64,000 nt of DNA from Agathobacter rectalis ATCC 33656 (lineage in GTDB: Bacteria > Bacillota > Clostridia > Lachnospirales > Lachnospiraceae). Under the pieces are notes generated by a model. That model was not told the DNA's origin. It did not search any database and was given only the letters and a program-made list of their open reading frames with translations. This document shows positions 45,121-53,693 of the stretch, piece by piece (position 1 is the first letter of the stretch; each line of letters begins with the position of its first letter). The position numbers were made by a program, and so were the translations under genes. The stretch lies in contig NC_012781.1 in NCBI RefSeq assembly GCF_000020605.1, positions 992,001-1,056,000 of the forward strand, read 5' to 3'.

Positions 45121-46146
45121 ATGGATTACAAGAATTCAGGTGTTGATATCGAGGCAGGTTACAAGTCAGTAGAGCTTATGAAAAAGCATGTAAAGGAGAC
45201 TATGAGACCGGAGGTGTTAGGTGGTCTCGGAGGCTTCTCAGGAGCGTTCTCACTTGCTTCCATCAAGGATATGGAGGATCCGGTGCTTTTATCGGGAACA
45301 GATGGCTGCGGAACTAAGGTAAAGCTTGCTTTCATCATGGACAAGCATGATACAATCGGAATCGATGCAGTTGCCATGTGTGTAAATGATGTGGCATGTG
45401 CAGGCGGTGAGCCATTATTTTTCCTTGATTATATAGCATGTGGAAAGAACTATCCGGAGAAGATTGCTACAATCGTAAGCGGTGTGGCAGAGGGCTGTAA
45501 GCAGTCAGGCTGTGCACTCGTTGGTGGTGAGACAGCAGAGCATCCGGGTCTTATGCCTGAGGACGAGTATGACCTTGCAGGCTTTGCAGTTGGTGTGGTT
45601 GACAGAAAGGACATCATTACAGGCGAGGGATTAAAGGATGGTGATGTACTTATCGGAATGGCATCAACAGGCGTACACTCAAATGGATTTTCACTTGTCA
45701 GAAAGATTTTCAAGATGGACAAGGAGACATTAAATACATATCATGAGGAGCTTGGCACTACACTTGGAGAGGCACTTCTTGCCCCTACAAGAATCTATGT
45801 AAAGGCTCTTAAGGCTGTAAAGGACGCAGGAGTCACAGTAAAGGCCTGCAGTCATATTACAGGTGGCGGCTTCTATGAGAATATCCCACGTATGCTCATC
45901 GATGGCAAACGTGCCGTAGTTGAGAAAAACAGCTACCCTGTTCCACCAATCTTTAAAATGATGGCTAGAGAGGGAAATGTTGAGGAGCAGATGATGTACA
46001 ATACCTACAACATGGGACTTGGAATGATTGTCGCAGTTGACCCTGCAGACGTGGACAAGACTATGGAGGCTATGAAGTCTGCCGGAGATACACCATACGT
46101 AGTCGGAAAGATTATTGACGGCGAGAAGGGTGTAGATCTCGTATAA
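45121..46146 (+). CDS. purM: Phosphoribosylformylglycinamidine cyclo-ligase (AIR synthetase)
   Basis: Catalyses ATP-dependent ring closure of FGAM to aminoimidazole ribonucleotide, step five of purine synthesis. The 341-residue length is normal. Motifs: YKNSGVDIEAGYKSV, GTDGCGTKVKLAF, ALVGGETAEHPGLM and the ITGGGFYENIPRM loop. Ribosome binding site AGGAGG. First gene of purM-purN-purD-HAD, spaced by 50, 95 and -11 bp. Confidence 0.97.
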   Translation: MDYKNSGVDIEAGYKSVELMKKHVKETMRPEVLGGLGGFSGAFSLASIKDMEDPVLLSGTDGCGTKVKLAFIMDKHDTIGIDAVAMCVNDVACAGGEPLFFLDYIACGKNYPEKIATIVSGVAEGCKQSGCALVGGETAEHPGLMPEDEYDLAGFAVGVVDRKDIITGEGLKDGDVLIGMASTGVHSNGFSLVRKIFKMDKETLNTYHEELGTTLGEALLAPTRIYVKALKAVKDAGVTVKACSHITGGGFYENIPRMLIDGKRAVVEKNSYPVPPIFKMMAREGNVEEQMMYNTYNMGLGMIVAVDPADVDKTMEAMKSAGDTPYVVGKIIDGEKGVDLV

Positions 46147-46196
46147 TAACATTCAATATATTGTTAATAACGTATACATCGTTGCGAGGAAAAAGA

Positions 46197-46823
46197 ATGA
46201 AAATTGCAGTATGTGTATCGGGTGGCGGCACCAATCTTCAGGCCATCATAGATGCAATAGATAACGGAACAATTACAAACACACAGATAGAGGTTGTTAT
46301 CAGCAACAACGCAGATGCATATGCGCTTGAGAGAGCTAAAAAGGCTGGAATAAAGGCAGTATGCATCTCGCCAAAGAGCTATGAAAGCAGAGCTGCCTTC
46401 AATGAAGATTTCTTAAAGCAGCTTAACTCATATCATGTGGATTTAGTCGTACTGGCAGGTTTTCTGGTAGTGATTCCACCTGAGATGATAAAGCAGTACA
46501 GAAACAGAATCATAAATATCCATCCATCGCTCATACCATCTTTCTGCGGCACAGGCTACTATGGTCTTAAGGTGCATGAGGGAGTGCTTGCACGCGGTGT
46601 GAAGGTGACAGGTGCAACCTGCCACTTTGTGGATGAAGGCACAGACACAGGCCCTATTATTTTACAGAAGGCAGTCGAGGTAAAGCAGGGCGACACACCT
46701 GAGGTGCTCCAGCGCAGGGTTATGGAGCAGGCTGAGTGGAAAATCATGCCACACGCTATCGACCTGATAGCAAATGGCAGGGTGTCAGTAGAAGACGGAC
46801 ATGTTATTATAGATGAGAAGTAA
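46197..46823 (+). CDS. purN: Phosphoribosylglycinamide formyltransferase
   Basis: Transfers the formyl group of 10-formyl-tetrahydrofolate to GAR, step three of purine synthesis. The 208-residue protein has VSGGGTNLQAIIDA, the active-site asparagine/histidine/aspartate region NIHPSLIPSF and GATCHFVDEGTDTGPII. The ATG at 46197 has GAGGA seven bases upstream; an in-frame TTG at 46161 lacks one. Confidence 0.95.
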   Translation: MKIAVCVSGGGTNLQAIIDAIDNGTITNTQIEVVISNNADAYALERAKKAGIKAVCISPKSYESRAAFNEDFLKQLNSYHVDLVVLAGFLVVIPPEMIKQYRNRIINIHPSLIPSFCGTGYYGLKVHEGVLARGVKVTGATCHFVDEGTDTGPIILQKAVEVKQGDTPEVLQRRVMEQAEWKIMPHAIDLIANGRVSVEDGHVIIDEK

Positions 46824-46918
46824 TGACAGTGCTGTAAGTAATTAGTATGTAAACACAGGTAGATTATGATTACCGGACAATGAAAAGCTTATGTATAGCT
46901 TAGGTATAGGAGGCAAAA

Positions 46919-48193
46919 ATGAAGGTATTAGTAGTAGGAAGCGGCGGAAGAGAACATGCAATATGCAGGGCTGTTGCAAAGAGCTCACGCGTTGACAAGA
47001 TATACTGTGCACCGGGCAATGCAGGTATCGCTGCACTTGCAGAGTGTGTGCCAATCGGTGCGATGGAGTTTGATAAGCTCGTATCATTTGCAAAGGATAA
47101 TGCCATTGATTTTACAATCATCGGCATGGATGATCCGCTTGTAGGTGGTATCGTTGACGAGTTCGAAAAGGCAGGGCTCAAGTGTTTCGGACCAAAGAAG
47201 AATGCAGCTATTCTTGAGGGCTCAAAGGCATTTTCAAAGGATCTCATGAAAAAGTATAATATCCCTACTGCGGCATATGAGAATTTTACTGATGCCAAAG
47301 AGGCACTTAAATATTTAGAGACAGCAAAGTTCCCTATCGTGTTAAAGGCAGACGGACTTGCTCTCGGAAAGGGTGTGCTTATCTGCAATACTCTTGAGGA
47401 GGCAAAAGAGGGTGTCAGAACCATCATGGAGGACAAGAAGTTCGGAACAGCCGGAAACACCATGGTAGTTGAGGAGTTCATGACGGGCCGTGAGGTTTCA
47501 GTGCTTTCATTTGTAGACGGAAAGACTATCAAGATTATGTCATCTGCGCAGGACCACAAGCGTGCAGGCGATGGAGATACAGGCCTTAATACAGGCGGCA
47601 TGGGTAATTTCTCACCTAGCCCGTTCTATACCAATGAGGTCGATGATTTCTGCAAGAAGTATATTTATCAGGCAACTGTAGATGCTATGGCTAAAGAGGG
47701 CAGACCTTTTACAGGAGTTATCTTCTTCGGACTCATGCTCACAGAGGATGGACCAAAGGTGCTTGAGTACAATGCAAGATTCGGAGATCCTGAGGCACAG
47801 GTTGTGCTTCCTCGTATGAAGAATGATATCATTGATGTAATGGAGGCCTGTGTAGACGGAACTCTTGACACAATAGATCTTCAGTTTGAGGACAATGCAT
47901 GCGTATGCGTGGTTCTGGCATCAGACGGATATCCTGTCAAGTATGAGAAGGGCTTTAAGATAACTGGCTTTGAGAAGTTTGACGGCAAAGAGGATTATTA
48001 CTGCTATCATGCCGGCACCAAATTTGATGCTGACGGCAATATCGTCACAAACGGAGGACGAGTGCTTGGTATCACTGCAACAGGCGCCACACTCAAGGAG
48101 GCCAGAGCCAAGGCTTACGAGGCAACAGAGTGGGTACAGTTTGATAATAAATACATGAGACATGATATCGGAAAGGCTATAGATGAAGCATAA
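46919..48193 (+). CDS. purD: Phosphoribosylamine-glycine ligase
   Basis: Makes GAR from phosphoribosylamine, glycine and ATP, step two of purine synthesis. The 424-residue ATP-grasp protein has VVGSGGREHAICRA, GPKKNAAILEGSKAFSK, KADGLALGKGVLI and LEYNARFGDPEAQ. Ribosome binding site AGGAGG. Glycine from GlyA, encoded 6 kb upstream, is its substrate. Overlaps the next gene by 11 bp. Confidence 0.97.
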   Translation: MKVLVVGSGGREHAICRAVAKSSRVDKIYCAPGNAGIAALAECVPIGAMEFDKLVSFAKDNAIDFTIIGMDDPLVGGIVDEFEKAGLKCFGPKKNAAILEGSKAFSKDLMKKYNIPTAAYENFTDAKEALKYLETAKFPIVLKADGLALGKGVLICNTLEEAKEGVRTIMEDKKFGTAGNTMVVEEFMTGREVSVLSFVDGKTIKIMSSAQDHKRAGDGDTGLNTGGMGNFSPSPFYTNEVDDFCKKYIYQATVDAMAKEGRPFTGVIFFGLMLTEDGPKVLEYNARFGDPEAQVVLPRMKNDIIDVMEACVDGTLDTIDLQFEDNACVCVVLASDGYPVKYEKGFKITGFEKFDGKEDYYCYHAGTKFDADGNIVTNGGRVLGITATGATLKEARAKAYEATEWVQFDNKYMRHDIGKAIDEA

Positions 48194-48830
48194 GGGTATT
48201 ATTTTTGATATGGATGGCACTCTCTGGGATTCAGCAGAGAATGTGGCAAAATCATGGAATAAGGCCATAGCAGATTATGGCTATGAGAGGGCACCTATCA
48301 CAAAAGAAGATATGTATTCAGTAATGGGAAAGACAATGGATGTACTGGCATCCATTATCTTTCCTAATTGTACTTGCAGAGATGAGTTAATTAATGTATG
48401 CTATAGAGAAGAAAACGATTACCTGACCGTTCATGGGGGAGAGCTTTATCCTGATGTTGAAAAGACACTTGATGAGCTGTCAGAAAGATATGACCTTTAT
48501 ATAGTCAGCAATTGCCAGCGTGGTTATATAGAGTCTTTTTTTGCGTACCACGGACTTGGCAGGTATTTTAAGGATACTGAGTGCTACGGCAACAATGAGC
48601 TTGAGAAGTCAGAAAATATAAAGCTTATTGTAGAGCGCAATAATATAGATGAGGCAGTGTATGTAGGTGACATACAGGGAGACTACGATTCCAGCAAAAA
48701 GGCAGGAGTTAAGTTCATCCATGCAGCATACGGGTTCGGCACAATAGATGACGATGTGCCTGCTATTCGCAAATTCTCTGAGCTGCCGCGGGTGGCTGAC
48801 AGAGTATTTGAGGAAATTGAAAAGCACTGA
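48183..48830 (+). CDS. HAD-superfamily phosphatase
   Basis: A 215-residue HAD hydrolase, subfamily IA (phosphoglycolate-phosphatase-like). The nucleophile motif is FDMDGTLWDS (residues 8-17), motif II VSNCQRG and motif IV VGDIQGDYDSSKKAG. A helical cap lies between. Substrate unknown; translational coupling to purD (11-bp overlap) suggests a nucleotide or phospho-sugar housecleaning role, by inference. Confidence 0.88.
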   Translation: MKHKGIIFDMDGTLWDSAENVAKSWNKAIADYGYERAPITKEDMYSVMGKTMDVLASIIFPNCTCRDELINVCYREENDYLTVHGGELYPDVEKTLDELSERYDLYIVSNCQRGYIESFFAYHGLGRYFKDTECYGNNELEKSENIKLIVERNNIDEAVYVGDIQGDYDSSKKAGVKFIHAAYGFGTIDDDVPAIRKFSELPRVADRVFEEIEKH

Positions 48831-48887
48831 TAAGAATTTAGTTTGAAGCAAAGTTTATGAATATGTTGTAGATAATGGGGTTTCCGC

Positions 48888-51800
48888 ATGGAAGATAAGC
48901 GTAACAGAGGGAGAAGAATTACAGATAGAATAACAGAGGCTTACTATGAGCTGATGAAGATTGTTGCAGAAAACAATCATGAGCGCATGTTTGAGTACTA
49001 TGTGGAAGATGATGAGGCATATATTTTCAAAATAGTCAACTCTTCTCCGGCTCAGGAGACAGTATATCCGTTTTTTAAACAAAATATTGACACATACATG
49101 TCAGAGTGTCCGGCAGACAGCATCGAATGCTTCAAAAAGCAGCTTGATAAATGTCTGCTTCGGCCTATGCGTACTGCATTCCAGCTTAGTTTTATATCAG
49201 AGGATGGCAAGAGCAGGCCGGTTGAGATGTACATGGTCAGCATACCTGATTTGGATAAAAAGGTATGTATGGTAGTTGGAGTAATGTTTGATATCAGAGA
49301 TGAAAAGGGACTTTTGGACTCGCTGACAGGCACATACAATCACCTTGCATTTGAGAATAAATGTACATCACTTATCAGGCAAAAGGGAACAAAGCTTTTA
49401 TTTGTGATGCTTGATGTGGATGATTTCAAGATAGTAAATGACACCTTGGGACACAATGTAGGGGATAGGGTATTAAGCCAGACAGGACAGGTGCTTAAGG
49501 AAGCAGTTGGAGCCAATGGTATAGTTGGCAGGCTTGGCGGTGATGAGTTTGCAGCGATCGTATTTGGATTAGAGGACAGTGATGCTGTGGACGAGTTCTG
49601 CGTAAAGCTGTCAGGAAGACTGAAGAATATTATCTTTGATATGGAGTATTCTGCATCAATCGGCATGACTACCGGCGATGACAGAGAGCTGACCTTTAAG
49701 GATCTGTACTATGAGGCGGATCAGGCTATGTATTACTCAAAGAGGCAGGGAAAGAATCGCATATCGTTTTTCAATTCTATCAGGAAAAATGATATAACCG
49801 TTCCGCATAATTCCTGCGCTCCTTCCATTACAGATGTATCCTGCAGGATGTCAGATAGGGAGATATTCTCGTATGATGAAATGCCGGACTATATACTTGC
49901 AGTAGATGAGGAGAGCCGTAGAATAGTATTTGTCAATAAGGCTATCAGAAATTCAAGCGTTATGACAGCATCTCAGATTGATGAATTTATTTCAAAGCCG
50001 TTTGAGGATGGGTTTATTGATTTGTTTTTACGGAAAAAAGAGCAGGGAAACAGAGTATCGGTTTTTTCAGGAAAGGATCATCCCGACAATATAGTTGCAA
50101 AGCTTTTAGGCGAAAAGAAGCTCATAATCAAGCTGAATCATAAGGATTATAATGGCTATAGACTGCTTAAGATGATAGATTTGAGTGATGAGTCAAAGCT
50201 GAATGCTGTTATGAGACGGATAATCAGCTACAGGGCGTTTATGCAGAATTTCATTGATGCTGTTAATGATACCACCGAAGGCTTGGGGTATAGGAACTAT
50301 TTACGGCTGCTTAGAGAGTTTTATAATGCAGATTGTGTGGCTGTCATTTATAATGGAGAGAGTGCGTGGGACACAATTGAGGAGATACATATACCAAGTG
50401 CTAAGATTATGGCAAAGGTGGTTAATGAATCTGTTTCAAGAGGTGCAATTACAGATTTTCTCGCTCTGTTTAATGACACCGGCCGTGTGTTTATAAGTGA
50501 TATTCAGTCAATTGAGGGTGAATACAGGGATTTATTCAAGCGTATGGCTGATGTCAGAATATGGTCTACATCTGCTGTTCTTCTAAACAAGGGGGAACAA
50601 TGCTTTGGTGTCATCGTGGTTATGAATCCAAGAGCCAATTCAGGAAGTCTGGATTTGATTGAAATGATTGGTATTTCAATATCGAATAGTCTGTTTTATG
50701 AGAAGGCGAGGGCAGAGTATGAGTACAGGCTCAATTTTGACCAGGTCACAGGCTTAAGAAAGAGAGAGACCTTTAATAATTTGGGAGAGAGCTATGTGGA
50801 GTATGACTGCAGCTTTATGGGAGTATTTGCATCAGATATCATAAGGCTTTCAGATATAAATGAAAAATTTGGGTATATGGCAGGAAATGCGCGTCTTAGG
50901 ATGGTTGCAGATGTGATCAGGGGCGTTTTTACAGGCTATGATATATACAGGTACGAGCAGGATGAGATAGTTGTTTTTTGCAAGGATATTGATAAAAAAT
51001 CATTTATGGGACTTGTCAGGATAGTAAGGGAAAGCCTTGATGATCTGGATGTCTCAGTATCGATAGGCTTTAGTTGGACGGACAAGCCCGACATAGCAAG
51101 GCAGCTCTCAGAGGTTCGCTTAATGTATGATATTGAAAAGGACGCAAAGCTTAAGAGTCTTGACAGTATAATGAGAAATAAGGTATTTAAGGATGTGGTT
51201 TCTGAGATTGAAAAGGGAAGCTTCATGGTGTATTATCAGCCGAAGGTTGATTCAAGAACAGGCATCACAGTCGGGGCGGAGGCCCTTATCAGATTTTTTG
51301 ATGAGGCTTATGGCGTTGTAGGGCCAATTCATTTTATCGAGATTTTAGAAGAAAACAGATGCTCGCATCTTATTGATTTATTTGTACTTGATGAGGTATG
51401 CAAGGCGCAGAAGCTTCGCTGTATAAGTGACAGGAGAGTGGTTCCGGTATCTGTGAATTTTTCAAAAAATACACTGGAATATGCAGACCTCCTGGATCAT
51501 GTGAAGGAGATAATGAACAGGTATGATCTCCCGGAGGGGCTTGTTCAGATAGAGATAACAGAGTCGGTTGGTGATATGGATATTGTATTGATAAATAATA
51601 TCGCGCAGTCACTGATTTCAATGGGCTTTCGTCTTTCGATGGATGACTTTGGCACGAAGTACTCAAATCTTGAGATGCTCTTTAAGTTTCCGTTCAGCAT
51701 TGCTAAAATTGACCGTTCCCTGGTCAAGAATCTCGAGAGCAATGAGAAGAGCAGGATCATGTTAAAGCACCTCATATCCATGATTATGGAGCTTGGCATA

Positions 51801-51953
51801 GAGTGTGTTGCCGAGGGGGCAGAGAATGAGGAGCAGGTAAGGCTATTACAGCAGTTTGGCTGTAATATTATTCAGGGCTATTTCTATTCAAAGCCGGTTA
51901 CACTTGATGTTTTCACGAGTGAGTTCGTGGAAAAAACAAGGAATCAATTGTGA
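48888..51953 (+). CDS. c-di-GMP signalling protein, GGDEF-sensor-GGDEF-EAL
   Basis: A 1,021-residue soluble protein. Order: PAS-like N-terminus (about 1-140), a first GGDEF domain with an intact RLGGDEFAAI (about 145-300), a PAS/GAF-like middle (about 325-620), a second degenerate GGDEF domain with YRYEQDEIVV in place of GGDEF (about 625-770), and an EAL phosphodiesterase domain (about 775-1015) with GAEALIRF, ITES, DDFGTKYS, KIDRSL, AEGAENEEQ and QGYFYSKP. It may both make and break c-di-GMP. Weak ribosome binding site TGGGG. Not clearly linked to its neighbours. Confidence 0.92.
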   Translation: MEDKRNRGRRITDRITEAYYELMKIVAENNHERMFEYYVEDDEAYIFKIVNSSPAQETVYPFFKQNIDTYMSECPADSIECFKKQLDKCLLRPMRTAFQLSFISEDGKSRPVEMYMVSIPDLDKKVCMVVGVMFDIRDEKGLLDSLTGTYNHLAFENKCTSLIRQKGTKLLFVMLDVDDFKIVNDTLGHNVGDRVLSQTGQVLKEAVGANGIVGRLGGDEFAAIVFGLEDSDAVDEFCVKLSGRLKNIIFDMEYSASIGMTTGDDRELTFKDLYYEADQAMYYSKRQGKNRISFFNSIRKNDITVPHNSCAPSITDVSCRMSDREIFSYDEMPDYILAVDEESRRIVFVNKAIRNSSVMTASQIDEFISKPFEDGFIDLFLRKKEQGNRVSVFSGKDHPDNIVAKLLGEKKLIIKLNHKDYNGYRLLKMIDLSDESKLNAVMRRIISYRAFMQNFIDAVNDTTEGLGYRNYLRLLREFYNADCVAVIYNGESAWDTIEEIHIPSAKIMAKVVNESVSRGAITDFLALFNDTGRVFISDIQSIEGEYRDLFKRMADVRIWSTSAVLLNKGEQCFGVIVVMNPRANSGSLDLIEMIGISISNSLFYEKARAEYEYRLNFDQVTGLRKRETFNNLGESYVEYDCSFMGVFASDIIRLSDINEKFGYMAGNARLRMVADVIRGVFTGYDIYRYEQDEIVVFCKDIDKKSFMGLVRIVRESLDDLDVSVSIGFSWTDKPDIARQLSEVRLMYDIEKDAKLKSLDSIMRNKVFKDVVSEIEKGSFMVYYQPKVDSRTGITVGAEALIRFFDEAYGVVGPIHFIEILEENRCSHLIDLFVLDEVCKAQKLRCISDRRVVPVSVNFSKNTLEYADLLDHVKEIMNRYDLPEGLVQIEITESVGDMDIVLINNIAQSLISMGFRLSMDDFGTKYSNLEMLFKFPFSIAKIDRSLVKNLESNEKSRIMLKHLISMIMELGIECVAEGAENEEQVRLLQQFGCNIIQGYFYSKPVTLDVFTSEFVEKTRNQL

Positions 51954-51973
51954 TTCACAATTTTATATACAAT

Positions 51974-52019
51974 GCAGCTATTAACAGGCGCCTGTAGCAG
52001 GAAAGCGGATAACAGCTGC
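51974..52019 (+). promoter_or_regulatory. Structured leader before the NCS2 permease
   Basis: An outer stem GCAGCT/AGCTGC, extended by TTA/TAA after one mismatch, encloses a perfect palindromic hairpin ACAGGCGCCTGT (51984-51995) and AGCAGGAAAGCGG. It sits between the EAL gene stop and the ribosome binding site AGGAAAGGAAG. It does not show the conserved purine riboswitch core. It might be a small unassigned regulatory RNA. Confidence 0.4.
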
Positions 52020-52046
52020 AAAAAAAATAAAAGGAAAGGAAGAAAA

Positions 52047-53477
52047 ATGTTAGAAAAAATCTTCAAACTCAAACAAAACAACACAACGGTCAAGACAGAG
52101 ATTCTTGCCGGTCTGACAACATTCATGACCATGGCATACATCATTGCTCTTAACCCAAACCTCCTCACCGGATTTGGTGCTGAGGGAACAAAAGCACTAT
52201 GGAACGGAGTGTTCCTGGCAACATGTATTGCTTCGGCAGTCGGTATGTTTGTCATGGCATTTCTTGCCAACAAGCCATTTGCACTGGCTCCGGGTATGGG
52301 ACTTAACAGCTTCTTTGCTGTAGTAGTTGCCAATATCGTAAGCATCACAGGCCTGTCATATGTTGATTCATTCCAGGCTGCACTGTGTATCATCCTTATT
52401 GAGGGTATTTTATTCTTTATACTTTCAATATTTAATATCCGTGACAAGATAGTAGATGCCATTCCTTATGGTGTCCGCATGGGTATTTCACCAGCTATCG
52501 GTCTTATGCTTTTAAATATCGGCTTTGGCTCAAATGCCGGTGTTTACTCAAAGGATGGCGGACCATTTTATGTGATGAAGGATTTCTTCGGTGCACTCAC
52601 ACCGGGACTTGCCAAAACAAATATGACAGATGGATATTCTTCAATGGTGCTCACTGTTGTGACTATGTTCATCGGACTTTTTGTTATCATTATTTTAGCT
52701 CATAAGGGCGTCAACGGAGCAGTACTTTTTGGTATGCTTGCAGCCTGCGTAGTTTACTGGGTAGGAGAGGCTATATTCTTTGGAACAAATCCTTTTGCAT
52801 CACTTGCAACAGCTTCATTTGTGCCACAGTTTAAGGATATGGCAGATACAACACTGTTCAAGTTCGATTTCAAGGATTTCATCAGTATTGGATGGTTTAC
52901 AGCAATTTCACTCATCATCACATTCTGTATCATAGATATGTTTGATACCATCGGAACACTTGTTGGTACTGCATCACGAGCAGGAATGGTTGATAAAGAG
53001 GGAAATATGCCAAACATGAAGGAGGCTTTGGTTTCCGATTCAGTTGCCACAGTGGTTGGTGCCGTAACAGGTACATCTACAGTAACAACTTTTGTTGAGT
53101 CTGCATCAGGTGTAGAGGCCGGTGGACGAACAGGTCTTACAGCTTTCACAACAGGTATCCTGTTCCTTGCATGCATCTTTATAGCACCGCTTGCAGCAAT
53201 CATTCCTGCCGCAGCAACATCATCAGCACTTATCTATGTTGGTATCCTGATGCTTGGCGGTCTTAAGAAGGTGGATTTCGAGGATCTCTCACAGGTTGCT
53301 CCGGTAGCACTCATGCTTATTGCAATGCCTATCTCCGGATCTATCGGACATGGTATAGGTCTTGGACTTATCACATATACTGTACTCAAGGTCTTTACAG
53401 GAAAAGCAAAGGAGGTTTCTATCCTTACTTATGCTATTTCGCTTCTTTTCCTTGTGAAGTTCTTCCTTGTAGTGTAG
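52047..53477 (+). CDS. NCS2-family nucleobase permease (AzgA-like)
   Basis: A 476-residue transporter with 12-14 membrane segments of the AzgA/PbuG-type hypoxanthine/guanine/adenine branch. Family motifs include ILAGLTTFMTMAYIIALNP, APGMGLNSFFAV, DMFDTIGTLVGTASRAG and TSTVTTFVESASGVEAGGRTG (split here as TSTVTTF and ESASGVEAGGRTG). The ATG at 52047 is preferred to a frame open from 51972 because of AGGAAAGGAAG just before. Salvage uptake fits the nearby purine synthesis genes. Confidence 0.92.
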   Translation: MLEKIFKLKQNNTTVKTEILAGLTTFMTMAYIIALNPNLLTGFGAEGTKALWNGVFLATCIASAVGMFVMAFLANKPFALAPGMGLNSFFAVVVANIVSITGLSYVDSFQAALCIILIEGILFFILSIFNIRDKIVDAIPYGVRMGISPAIGLMLLNIGFGSNAGVYSKDGGPFYVMKDFFGALTPGLAKTNMTDGYSSMVLTVVTMFIGLFVIIILAHKGVNGAVLFGMLAACVVYWVGEAIFFGTNPFASLATASFVPQFKDMADTTLFKFDFKDFISIGWFTAISLIITFCIIDMFDTIGTLVGTASRAGMVDKEGNMPNMKEALVSDSVATVVGAVTGTSTVTTFVESASGVEAGGRTGLTAFTTGILFLACIFIAPLAAIIPAAATSSALIYVGILMLGGLKKVDFEDLSQVAPVALMLIAMPISGSIGHGIGLGLITYTVLKVFTGKAKEVSILTYAISLLFLVKFFLVV

Positions 53478-53508
53478 TGTTTTAAAGCTTAGTGACATAT
53501 AACGCCTT

Positions 53509-53537
53509 GCCCCGCCATCCTTGGCGGGGCATTGTTG
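53509..53537 (+). terminator. Terminator after the NCS2 permease gene
   Basis: TGCCCCGCCA, loop TCCT, TGGCGGGGCA, then TTGTTG. Very stable stem with a short T stretch. Confidence 0.85.
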
Positions 53538-53619
53538 TGTGCGGATATAATTCTAACAGCCACTAAGTGACTGCGTAAGGCTTGCAGATACATTAAACTG
53601 TGCTGTAGCGGCATTTTCT

Positions 53620-53693
53620 TATGTGGTGACAATAATCCACATACACAAACATATGTTCTTGACAATTGAGCGTAATCAATGTAGAATTGCAGT
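53620..53693 (+). promoter_or_regulatory. SOS-box promoter of the Y-family polymerase gene
   Basis: AAACATATGTTC (53647-53658) fits the Firmicutes LexA operator GAAC-N4-GTTY read on the minus strand. It abuts TTGACA (53659-53664), 17 bp, TAGAAT (53682-53687), a near-consensus promoter. A 7-bp dyad TATGTGG/CCACATA lies upstream at 53620-53643. Transcription should begin at about 53694, the first base of the ATG, and TAG in the -10 box blocks any longer frame. Confidence 0.75.

Noticed and set aside
51954-52046. Purine riboswitch before the NCS2 permease
   Set aside because: The conserved three-way-junction core and loop sequences are not present; only a shorter unassigned structure is seen.
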